Origin: Pseudomonas sp.
GTDB lineage: Bacteria; Pseudomonadota; Gammaproteobacteria; Pseudomonadales; Pseudomonadaceae
Reading direction: 5' to 3'
Length of the DNA: 6,561 nt
Assembly (NCBI GenBank): GCA_029240955.1
Contig: JARDZH010000112.1
Span: 1-6,561 of the forward strand
The notes under the pieces are model-generated. The model saw only the letters and a list, made by a program, of their open reading frames with translations. It was not told where the DNA came from and made no database searches. Within the stretch, counting starts at the first letter, position 1. Each line of letters opens with the position of its first letter. Both the position numbers and the translations under genes were made by a program. Below are positions 1 through 6,084 of the stretch, in pieces.

Positions 1-146
1 ATCACCGCCCAGGGAATGATCCCGCCACCTGCACTGCCCTCGATGCTGGTCGCACCGCCCGTGGCGATCAAACGTCCGTTATCGGCCAGGGCAGCCGGAA
101 CGCAGGTCGCCAGCAGGCAACCCAACAACGCACTTCTGTAAGACAT
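1..146 (-). CDS. DUF3034-like exported protein, N-terminal part only
   Basis: This is the first 48 codons of a gene that leaves the window at its left edge; the start is ATG at 146-144. The translation begins with a signal peptide: SYR, a hydrophobic stretch (about residues 6-20) and a likely signal peptidase I site after AALA (residue 21). The mature start has the small, glycine-rich pattern GRLIATGG, then IEGSAGGGIIPWAV. That pattern is what I recall at the N-terminus of DUF3034 proteins, which are exported and of unknown function. LATC at residues 12-15 is a poor lipobox (Thr before Cys), so a lipoprotein is less likely. The start lies 3 nt after the stop of the GGDEF/EAL gene and no good Shine-Dalgarno sequence is seen, so translation is probably coupled to that gene. 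The family call rests on a short stretch; a full-length search of the complete gene would settle it. Confidence 0.7.
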   Translation of the reverse strand, partial: MSYRSALLGCLLATCVPAALADNGRLIATGGATSIEGSAGGGIIPWAV

Positions 147-149
147 GAT

Positions 150-2504
150 TCAGTTGACCATCAAGCGGGGTTGAACGAAGGAGTGGGAAAGCCAGGCTTC
201 GAACGCAGCAGCCGTCACCGGTTTGCTGATCAGATAGCCTTGGGCGGTATCGCAGTGCCAGCGGCGCAACAGGTCCAGGCTGTGCTGGTACTCGACGCCT
301 TCAGCCACCACCTTGAGTCCCAGGTTGTGGCTCATCTCGATGGTCGAGCGCACGATCACCGCGTCTTCGCTGGTATCGTCCAGATTGCGCACGAACGACT
401 GATCGATTTTCAGCTCCTGCACCGGCAGGCGTTTGAGGTGCGCCAGCGAGGAGTACCCGGTGCCGAAATCGTCAATGGACAGGCTGATGCCGCAGTCGCG
501 CAGTCGATGCAGGACCACCAGCGCCTTCTCCGGCTCGCTCATCACTGCGCTCTCGGTGATCTCGAACGTCAACTGTTCGGCGGGCACCGCATAGGCGCTC
601 AACAGCCTCGACACATAGCCGACCAGGTCGTCGCCCAAGAGGTCGTCGGCGGAAATGTTGACCGACAATTGCAGCACCAGCCCGCGGCGGTTCCATTCGG
701 CGAGCTGACGCATCGCTTCTTCGATCACCCAGTTGGTCAGCAATTGGATGCTGCCGGTGCGCTCGGCCAACAGGATGAATTCGCCGGGCGAGACGTTACC
801 GAACTGCGGATGACTCCAGCGCAACAGGGCTTCGGCCTGACGCACCATGCCCTGCCGAATATCCAGCTTGGGCTGATAGTGCAACTGCAGCTCGCCGTTC
901 TGCGCAGCTTTGCGCAGGTCCCGAATCAGGCTTATCTGTCGCTGATGCGCCAGGTCGCGGCCGTCTTCGTAGATCTGCAGCCGCCCAGGCATCTGCGCCG
1001 CGTCCTTGCGCGCAATTGCGGCACGGCTGACCAGTTCATGGGACGAATCGCCATGCTCGGGGTACACCGCAATGCCGATGCTGCTTTCCAGCGCGATGTC
1101 GTGGTTGTCGATCCGTTGCGGCTCGCCAAGCAATCGCTGCACGGTGTCGCCCAATGCGACGGCGCCGTCACTGGACGTGTGATCGAGCAGCAGCAGAAAT
1201 TCATTGGCCGTCAGCCGGGCTACGGTATCGCCGGAGCGGAGCGTCGCCTGCAAGCGCTGGCCGAGCTGACGCAGAAGCTGGTCGACGCCCTCGGCGCCAC
1301 AGCTTTCATTGATCTGTGCGAGATTTTCGATGCCCAGATACATCAGGGCCACCGCCCGCTGGGCGGCAATCGAGCTGCCCAGGCGCTCCATCACCAGTGC
1401 CCGGTTGGGCAGGCCGGTGTGCGCATCATGCAACGCGTTATGGGCCAGTTGCCCTTCACGCACCGAAATGCCGTGGCGCATGGTATTGATCGCGTCGGCC
1501 AGCACGCCGATTTCATCACTGCGCGCCGTGGACACAGGGGTTTCGTAATCGCCATCACCGATCCGTCTGGCCGCCAGCGCCAGCGCCCGAACCGGCAACG
1601 AGACGCCGCGCGCCAGCGCGAGTGCGCCGACCAGTGATGCAAGCAAGGCGGCGACAGTGATCCAGAAGATTTTCTTGTGCAGCGGAGCGAACGCACGCAT
1701 GGCCTTGTCCAGCGGGCTCTGTAGCAGCGCGATCACTTGGCCGTCGCTGGCGCTGCCCGCATTGGCAAGCATCAGCGACTGGCTGAGGAAGTTCTGATTG
1801 GATTGCTCGGTCACGCTCATCTGCCCACCGCTTGTGGTGCGCATGAAGTCGATCAGGCTGGCATGCAGGGTTTCAGGCTGGGTGCTGATGAGCTTGCCCG
1901 GCTGCCCCTGCTCCATCGTAAGGAAAGACACCTCAAGCCCGCTGAGCGAGCGCAGTTCCTCGGCAATCTCGCTGTCGATGGGAAAACCCATGACCACCCG
2001 ACCGAGCGGCAGCGGCGCCAGCACCGTGCTTTCAACCAGCAGATGCGGGACGCCGCCGCCCGGTACGATCAGTACCGACTGATTGTTGCGTCGGGCTGTT
2101 CGCAGTGCCTGGTCGTAGACGAATCGGGAGCCCTCTGGAACCGCAGCTTCGGTACTGGCCACGACCGTGCCGTCCATGCCCAACATAAACATGTCGCTGG
2201 CATTGATCCGTTTACCGTGGTTGAGCAGGACCGAGCGGATCGTCGAGGCGTCCGCACTCGCCACTGCATCGCGAAAACCAAAGTCGGCTGCCAGCAACTG
2301 CACGGCATCGCGCAGTCGCTTGCCGCGAAGATCGATCAGACGTTCGAACACCCGACTGCCCACTTCCAGTTGGGATTGGGCTTGCGAACGCACCGCGTCG
2401 GCGGTTGCGACCTTGACGGCCAGGAACACCGCACCGACCACCACCAGCAGCAACGCGATCAATACGTAGGCAATGCGCGCCTGAAAGCTGGTCCGCAAAT
2501 TCAT
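150..2504 (-). CDS. Membrane c-di-GMP phosphodiesterase: periplasmic sensor, HAMP, degenerate GGDEF, intact EAL
   Basis: A 784-residue inner-membrane signalling protein, expected to hydrolyse c-di-GMP to pGpG in response to a periplasmic cue. Order: transmembrane helix 1 (about 11-33), periplasmic sensor of about 245 residues (34-278, resembling a double-Cache domain, probably dCache_3), transmembrane helix 2 (279-298), HAMP (299-351), GGDEF (353-515), EAL (524-774). In the GGDEF domain the signature is TANEF (432-436) and the usual FKxIND/GH region is eroded, so cyclase activity is unlikely; an RxxD I-site-like motif (R423-D426) sits at the canonical distance. The EAL domain keeps the expected residues: EAL 558-560, N616, E648, D678/D679, K699, E735 and Q755, with DDFGTGYSS and AEGVE intact, so it should be active. 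The ATG at 2504-2502 overlaps the preceding stop (ATGA); AAGG lies about 10 nt upstream. The next gene begins 3 nt after the stop. The ligand of the sensor is not visible from sequence. Confidence 0.93.
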   Translation of the reverse strand: MNLRTSFQARIAYVLIALLLVVVGAVFLAVKVATADAVRSQAQSQLEVGSRVFERLIDLRGKRLRDAVQLLAADFGFRDAVASADASTIRSVLLNHGKRINASDMFMLGMDGTVVASTEAAVPEGSRFVYDQALRTARRNNQSVLIVPGGGVPHLLVESTVLAPLPLGRVVMGFPIDSEIAEELRSLSGLEVSFLTMEQGQPGKLISTQPETLHASLIDFMRTTSGGQMSVTEQSNQNFLSQSLMLANAGSASDGQVIALLQSPLDKAMRAFAPLHKKIFWITVAALLASLVGALALARGVSLPVRALALAARRIGDGDYETPVSTARSDEIGVLADAINTMRHGISVREGQLAHNALHDAHTGLPNRALVMERLGSSIAAQRAVALMYLGIENLAQINESCGAEGVDQLLRQLGQRLQATLRSGDTVARLTANEFLLLLDHTSSDGAVALGDTVQRLLGEPQRIDNHDIALESSIGIAVYPEHGDSSHELVSRAAIARKDAAQMPGRLQIYEDGRDLAHQRQISLIRDLRKAAQNGELQLHYQPKLDIRQGMVRQAEALLRWSHPQFGNVSPGEFILLAERTGSIQLLTNWVIEEAMRQLAEWNRRGLVLQLSVNISADDLLGDDLVGYVSRLLSAYAVPAEQLTFEITESAVMSEPEKALVVLHRLRDCGISLSIDDFGTGYSSLAHLKRLPVQELKIDQSFVRNLDDTSEDAVIVRSTIEMSHNLGLKVVAEGVEYQHSLDLLRRWHCDTAQGYLISKPVTAAAFEAWLSHSFVQPRLMVN

Positions 2505-3175
2505 TCATGAACAGCCTTATGGAAGGCGTCACCGAACCCGCCTGGCGCCGGGCGGCTTGGCTGGTCGTCCGCGTCCGGTTCGACCGGCAGGCTGAATCGC
2601 TGCGTCAGCCCGGTGGCCGGAAGCTCGACAGCGCCGCCAGCGGAGGGCTGCATGTCTTCGCTGCGCGGATGCCAGAGGGTCGCTTCGTAATGACCAGGCG
2701 TGACGTTCTCAAGCGTGAGTGCGCCGTTGCCGTCAGTGACGCCGAACACAGGCTCGTCTGTCACGTAGATGTACCCGACCATCCAGTCGTGGATATTGCA
2801 GCCCAGCACCACAACTCCAGGCTTGTCGAACAGCAGCGGCTCTGACGGCGTGCCTTCGTACAGTCGCAGCTCGAATCGTTTGGCCGGGGAAAAGGAATAC
2901 ACCTGATGGCGAATGTTGTCGCTGTTGGGAAACTTCACCTGGGTTCCGGTATGAACGGCCAGCACCCGCGGGGAAAATTCCTGATCGCGCTGATCCATGT
3001 CAGCCTTCATCACAGCGGCGGGCGCGCTGGCGGCACCTTTGAGCGTAACGACCGCATCAGCCAGCGGCTTGCCCTGCGGGTCGACGACCAGCGCTGTGAA
3101 GGTCGCCGCCGAGGCGACAGTCATCCCCGCCATGAGCAGCGCGGCCAGCAATGCCGAAGAAATCAGGTTGGTCAT
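2501..3175 (-). CDS. Exported cupredoxin-like protein ('methylamine utilization protein' type)
   Basis: A 224-residue periplasmic protein with a signal peptide (hydrophobic core about 6-20, cleavage near ASA|A at 21-24). The first mature part (about 25-50, TFTALVVDPQGKPLADAVV) looks like a transthyretin/carboxypeptidase-regulatory-like strand pair. The middle is cupredoxin-like: H90 in NIRHQVYSF, then C126, H129 and M132 in GCNIHDWMVGY. A His plus Cys-x2-His-x2-Met is a complete type 1 copper ligand set with amicyanin-like spacing. A second beta repeat follows (DGNGALTLENVTPGHYEATLW is the visible pattern) and then a Pro/Asp-rich tail. Proteins like this are commonly named for methylamine utilization, but no mau genes lie nearby, so the role is unknown; electron transfer or copper/redox sensing are options. 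I chose ATG at 3175 because GTGGA lies 9 nt upstream of it. A longer in-frame start, TTG at 3184, would add three residues but has no spaced ribosome site. The gene leads the minus-strand unit and overlaps the sensor gene by 4 nt. Confidence 0.85.
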   Translation of the reverse strand: MTNLISSALLAALLMAGMTVASAATFTALVVDPQGKPLADAVVTLKGAASAPAAVMKADMDQRDQEFSPRVLAVHTGTQVKFPNSDNIRHQVYSFSPAKRFELRLYEGTPSEPLLFDKPGVVVLGCNIHDWMVGYIYVTDEPVFGVTDGNGALTLENVTPGHYEATLWHPRSEDMQPSAGGAVELPATGLTQRFSLPVEPDADDQPSRPAPGGFGDAFHKAVHE

Positions 3176-3250
3176 CGTATTCAATCCACAACGGCACTGC
3201 CGGTAATAAAAGCCAGCCCTGGCAGCGATGTGTCTTGCGCGAATCGACCG

Positions 3251-3294
3251 GCTTGCGCTGCTGCGCAGGCAAATCTCCGGGCCTTGAACCCGGA
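3251..3294. other. Two tandem hairpins in the divergent intergenic region
   Basis: Hairpin one (3251-3270) pairs GCTTGCGC with GCGCAGGC, 8 bp including one G-U, around a TGCT tetraloop. Hairpin two (3276-3294) pairs TCCGGG with CCCGGA around a 7-nt loop. Both lie between the divergent genes. They could be part of a plus-strand small RNA ending at the terminator near 3346, or of the untranslated leader of the minus-strand unit. No promoter with good -35 and -10 boxes was found for either, so the function is open. Confidence 0.35.
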
Positions 3295-3328
3295 TTCAGT
3301 CAAACGACGAAAGGTTGAAACCGTCCCT

Positions 3329-3346
3329 GCCCCCTCGGGGCTTTTT
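3329..3346 (+). terminator. Rho-independent terminator-like hairpin upstream of the Lon gene
   Basis: GCCCC (3329-3333), a CTC loop and GGGGC (3337-3341) form a 5-bp GC stem followed directly by five T (3342-3346), the classic shape on the plus strand. The GGGGC arm can also pair with GCCCC at 3348-3352 around TTTTTC, giving two mutually exclusive hairpins. It precedes the heat-shock promoter, so it cannot stop transcripts from that promoter. It would act on plus-strand transcripts arising further left, where no protein gene is seen. The stem is short, so its efficiency is uncertain. Confidence 0.5.
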
Positions 3347-3376
3347 CGCCCCTGACAAGACTATCGACCGCTCCCA

Positions 3377-3405
3377 TTGAAACCTGAGGGCGGGCGCCCC
3401 ATCTA
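3377..3405 (+). promoter_or_regulatory. Heat-shock (sigma-32/RpoH) promoter of the Lon gene
   Basis: TTGAAA (3377-3382) and CCCCATCTA (3397-3405) are separated by 14 nt. Both match the E. coli RpoH consensus (TTGAAA and CCCCATNT) in every defined position, and the spacing is in the accepted range. Transcription should begin near 3412, giving a leader of about 23 nt. Regulation of Lon proteases by heat shock is well established in proteobacteria. An 8-bp palindrome GGGCGCCC (3392-3399) runs into the -10 box. No convincing sigma-70 promoter was found between 3300 and 3434. Confidence 0.8.
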
Positions 3406-3434
3406 AGCTCCATGTTCAATTTCGCAGGTGCCAT

Positions 3435-5852
3435 ATGAGCGACCAGCAGACAGACTCGCAAGATTTGCCCCATGAAGCCGCCGAGCATGATGTGTCCCTG
3501 AGCTCCCACAGCACCTCGCTCGCCCTGCCCGGCCAGAATCTGCCGGACAAGGTCTACATCATTCCGATTCACAACCGCCCGTTCTTCCCCGCGCAGGTTC
3601 TGCCGGTGATCGTCAACGAAGAGCCTTGGGCAGAAACGCTTGAGCTGGTCAGCAAATCCGAGCATCACTCGCTGGCGCTGTTCTTCATGGACACGCCTCA
3701 GGAAGACCCGCGCCATTTCGATACCAAAGCGCTTCCCGAGTATGGAACCCTGGTCAAGGTGCACCATGCCAGCCGTGAGAACGGCCGCCTGCAGTTCGTC
3801 GCTCAGGGTTTGAGCCGCGTGCGGATTCGTACCTGGCTCAAGCATCATCGCCCGCCGTATCTGGTGGAGGTCGAATACCCGCATCAGCCGAACGAGCCGA
3901 CCGACGAGGTCAAGGCCTACGGCATGGCGCTGATCAACGCCATTAAAGAGCTGCTGCCGCTCAACCCGTTGTACAGCGAAGAACTGAAAAATTATCTCAA
4001 TCGCTTCAGCCCCAACGATCCGTCGCCGCTGACCGATTTCGCTGCGGCACTGACGTCCGCCACCGGTACTGAACTGCAAGAAGTGCTCGACTGTGTGCCC
4101 ATGCTCAAGCGCATGGAAAAAGTGCTGCCGATGCTGCGCAAGGAAGTCGAAGTCGCACGCCTGCAGAAAGAGATTTCCGCCGAGGTCAATCGCAAGATCG
4201 GCGAGCATCAGCGTCAGTTCTTCCTCAAGGAACAGCTGAAAGTCATTCAGCAGGAGCTGGGGTTGAGCAAAGACGATCGCAGCGCCGACATCGAACAGTT
4301 CGAGCAGCGTCTGGAAGGCAAGACCCTGCCCGCGCAGGCACGCAAGAAGATCGATGAAGAAATCGGCAAGCTCAAGGTGCTGGAAACCGGCTCGCCGGAA
4401 TACGCGGTCACTCGCAATTACCTGGACTGGGCCAGTTCGCTGCCATGGGGCGTGTACGGCAAGGACAAACTTGATCTGGGCCACGCCCGCAAAGTGCTGG
4501 ACCAGCATCACGCAGGTCTGGATGACATCAAGGCGCGCATCCTCGAGTTCCTCGCCGTCGGCGCTTACAAAGGCGAAATCAGTGGCTCGATCGTGCTGCT
4601 GGTCGGCCCGCCGGGCGTGGGCAAGACCAGTGTCGGCCGCTCGATTGCCGAATCGCTGGGCAGGCCGTTTTACCGTCTGAGCGTGGGCGGCATGCGCGAC
4701 GAGGCCGAAATCAAAGGCCATCGTCGCACCTACATCGGCGCCCAGCCGGGCAAACTGGTGCAGGCGCTCAAAGATGTGGAAGTGATGAACCCGGTCATCA
4801 TGCTCGACGAGATCGACAAGATGGGCCAAAGCTTCCAGGGCGATCCGGCTTCTGCCTTGCTGGAAACCCTGGACCCGGAACAGAACGTCGAATTCCTCGA
4901 TCACTACCTCGACCTGCGTCTGGATCTGTCGAAGGTGTTGTTCGTCTGCACCGCCAACACGCTGGATTCGATTCCCGGCCCGTTGCTGGACCGCATGGAA
5001 ATCATCCGCCTTTCCGGTTACATCACCGAAGAGAAGCTGGCGATTGCCAAGCGCCATTTGTGGCCCAAGCAACTGGCGAAAGCCGGTGTTGCGAAGAGCC
5101 GCCTTTCGATCAACGACGCGGCACTTCGCGCCGTCATCGAAGGCTATGCGCGGGAAGCTGGCGTTCGTCAGCTGGAGAAACAGCTCGGCAAACTGGTGCG
5201 CAAGGCTGTGGTGAAGCTCATCGATGCACCGGATTCGGTGATCAAGATCGGCCCGAAAGACCTGGAAGCCTCACTGGGCATGCCGGTTTTCCGCAGCGAG
5301 CAGGTGTTGTCCGGCACCGGTGTGATCACCGGCCTGGCATGGACCAGCATGGGCGGCGCGACGTTGCCGATCGAAGCGACCCGCATTCATACCCTCAACC
5401 GTGGCTTCAAGCTGACGGGCCAGTTGGGTGAGGTCATGAAGGAATCTGCGGAAATTGCCTACAGCTACGTGAGCTCCAACCTCGGAAAATTCGGCGGTGA
5501 CGCGAAGTTCTTCGACGAGGCGTTCGTGCACTTGCACGTTCCTGAAGGCGCGACGCCTAAGGACGGTCCGAGTGCCGGCGTGACCATGGCCAGCGCTTTG
5601 CTGTCCCTGGCGCGGAATCAGGCACCGAAGAAAGGTGTTGCCATGACGGGCGAGCTGACCTTGACCGGCCACGTGCTGCCTATTGGTGGCGTTCGGGAAA
5701 AGGTAATCGCAGCGCGGCGGCAGAAGATCAACGAGCTGATCCTGCCTGATGCCAACCGTGGCAACTTCGAAGAACTGCCTGATTACCTCAAGGAAGGTCT
5801 GACCGTGCATTTCGCCAAGCGGTTTACAGATGTGGCGAAGGTGTTGTTCTAA
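3435..5852 (+). CDS. lon: ATP-dependent Lon protease (endopeptidase La), probably the AsrA-type paralogue
   Basis: A cytoplasmic 805-residue AAA+ serine protease that unfolds and degrades damaged and regulatory proteins as a hexamer. Order: a variable acidic/Ser-rich start (1-37), the LON substrate-binding domain (about 38-240), a helical coiled-coil region (about 240-340, KEISAEVNRKIGEHQRQFFL), the AAA+ module, and the protease domain (about 620-805). Key residues: Walker A GPPGVGKT (391-398), Walker B VIMLDEID (454-461), N508 as sensor 1, R520 as probable arginine finger, R578 in GVRQLEK as sensor 2, and the Ser-Lys dyad S713 (PKDGPSAG) and K756 (GGVREK), 43 residues apart as in E. coli Lon. 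It is about 20 residues longer than the E. coli enzyme, at the N-terminus. The ATG at 3435 has AGGTG 4 nt upstream and a heat-shock promoter before it. The clpX and hupB neighbours usual for housekeeping lon are absent, and an ICP inhibitor gene follows as in the P. aeruginosa asrA locus. The protein family is certain; the paralogue assignment is inference from context. Confidence 0.97.
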   Translation: MSDQQTDSQDLPHEAAEHDVSLSSHSTSLALPGQNLPDKVYIIPIHNRPFFPAQVLPVIVNEEPWAETLELVSKSEHHSLALFFMDTPQEDPRHFDTKALPEYGTLVKVHHASRENGRLQFVAQGLSRVRIRTWLKHHRPPYLVEVEYPHQPNEPTDEVKAYGMALINAIKELLPLNPLYSEELKNYLNRFSPNDPSPLTDFAAALTSATGTELQEVLDCVPMLKRMEKVLPMLRKEVEVARLQKEISAEVNRKIGEHQRQFFLKEQLKVIQQELGLSKDDRSADIEQFEQRLEGKTLPAQARKKIDEEIGKLKVLETGSPEYAVTRNYLDWASSLPWGVYGKDKLDLGHARKVLDQHHAGLDDIKARILEFLAVGAYKGEISGSIVLLVGPPGVGKTSVGRSIAESLGRPFYRLSVGGMRDEAEIKGHRRTYIGAQPGKLVQALKDVEVMNPVIMLDEIDKMGQSFQGDPASALLETLDPEQNVEFLDHYLDLRLDLSKVLFVCTANTLDSIPGPLLDRMEIIRLSGYITEEKLAIAKRHLWPKQLAKAGVAKSRLSINDAALRAVIEGYAREAGVRQLEKQLGKLVRKAVVKLIDAPDSVIKIGPKDLEASLGMPVFRSEQVLSGTGVITGLAWTSMGGATLPIEATRIHTLNRGFKLTGQLGEVMKESAEIAYSYVSSNLGKFGGDAKFFDEAFVHLHVPEGATPKDGPSAGVTMASALLSLARNQAPKKGVAMTGELTLTGHVLPIGGVREKVIAARRQKINELILPDANRGNFEELPDYLKEGLTVHFAKRFTDVAKVLF

Positions 5853-5875
5853 ACCTTGGGGCAGCCGTGAGGCCG

Positions 5876-5900
5876 CTTCGCCAGCAAGCTGGCTCCTACA
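5876..5900 (-). repeat. REP unit 1 (minus orientation)
   Basis: Read on the minus strand it starts TGTAGGAGCCAGCTTGCTGG and ends GCGAAG, the short palindromic REP type common in Pseudomonas intergenic DNA. Its core is GCCAGC-AA-GCTGGC (5880-5893). It lies 23 nt after the Lon stop codon. It faces REP unit 2 head to head: GCTCCTACA (5892-5900) and TGTAGGAGC (5915-5923) form a perfect 9-bp inverted repeat. Confidence 0.75.
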
Positions 5901-5914
5901 AGTCCGACTGCGCG

Positions 5915-5937
5915 TGTAGGAGCGCGCTTGCCCGCGA
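5915..5937 (+). repeat. REP unit 2 (plus orientation)
   Basis: TGTAGGAGCGCGCTTGCCCG followed by CGA matches the Pseudomonas REP pattern. It is paired with unit 1 on its left and with the oppositely oriented unit 3 on its right, so 5915-6003 has the layout of a REPIN (two inverted REP units around a spacer). Confidence 0.75.
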
Positions 5938-5944
5938 CCCAAGC

Positions 5945-5971
5945 GACGCGGTCCAGCAGGTCGACCGCGTC
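5945..5971. repeat. Perfect 9-bp inverted repeat inside the REPIN
   Basis: GACGCGGTC (5945-5953) and GACCGCGTC (5963-5971) are exact reverse complements around a 9-nt loop. The palindrome sits between REP units 2 and 3, so the whole element can fold into one long hairpin with this stem at its tip. The stem has no T run after it, so it is not a typical intrinsic terminator. Confidence 0.65.
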
Positions 5972-5975
5972 ATCG

Positions 5976-6003
5976 TTCGTCGCGAGCTACGCTCCCTCCC
6001 ACA
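5976..6003 (-). repeat. REP unit 3 (minus orientation, diverged)
   Basis: On the minus strand it reads TGTGGGAGGGAGCGTAGCTC and then GCGACGAA, a diverged member of the same REP type. It carries GGAGGGAGC where unit 2 has GGAGCGCGC. It forms the right arm of the inverted pair with unit 2 and ends about 80 nt before the ICP start codon. Confidence 0.6.
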
Positions 6004-6046
6004 ACCCCCGCAATTCGTCTGTCGGACGCTTTTGGACCTGATCGGC

Positions 6047-6052
6047 TATCCT
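6047..6052 (+). promoter_or_regulatory. Possible -10 box of the ICP gene promoter
   Basis: TATCCT in the context GGCTATCCTGCGC resembles a sigma-70 -10 region and would place the transcript start near 6058, about 27 nt before the ATG. No good -35 box lies at 16-18 nt: GGACGC is at the right place, while the better TTGGAC (6032-6037) is only 9 nt away. The assignment is tentative. Confidence 0.3.
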
Positions 6053-6084
6053 GCGCTCATCTTCACGTCACGTCGGACTTTGCC

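Noticed and set aside
171..1637. Long plus-strand reading frame (488 codons) opposite the GGDEF/EAL gene
   Set aside because: Low-complexity His/Gln/Arg-rich product with no recognisable domain; it mirrors a gene whose domains are certain. Long antisense frames are expected in GC-rich DNA.
1737..2510. 257-codon plus-strand reading frame opposite the sensor domain
   Set aside because: His/Gln/Arg-rich antisense product without domain, signal or ribosome site; shadow of the sensor gene.
2501..3175. A methylamine-utilization (mau) operon
   Set aside because: The family name suggests it, but no methylamine dehydrogenase subunit, maturation gene or mauG is present; the neighbours are signalling and DUF genes.
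3176..3184. TTG at 3184 as the start of the cupredoxin-like gene
   Set aside because: The GTGGA ribosome site directly abuts the TTG but lies 9 nt before the ATG at 3175, which therefore fits better.
3300..5072. 590-codon minus-strand reading frame opposite the Lon gene
   Set aside because: Its product is a repetitive Gln/Phe/Val/Leu-rich sequence typical of the complement of a GC-rich gene, it starts inside the Lon coding region, and it runs through the heat-shock promoter and terminator. The Lon frame is certain.
5271..5942. Minus-strand reading frame across the Lon 3' end and REP units
   Set aside because: It begins inside a REP element and continues antisense to the Lon protease domain; the product has no recognisable features.
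5876..6003. CRISPR array
   Set aside because: The repeats are palindromic, in alternating orientation, diverged and irregularly spaced, which fits REP units and not direct repeats with unique spacers.
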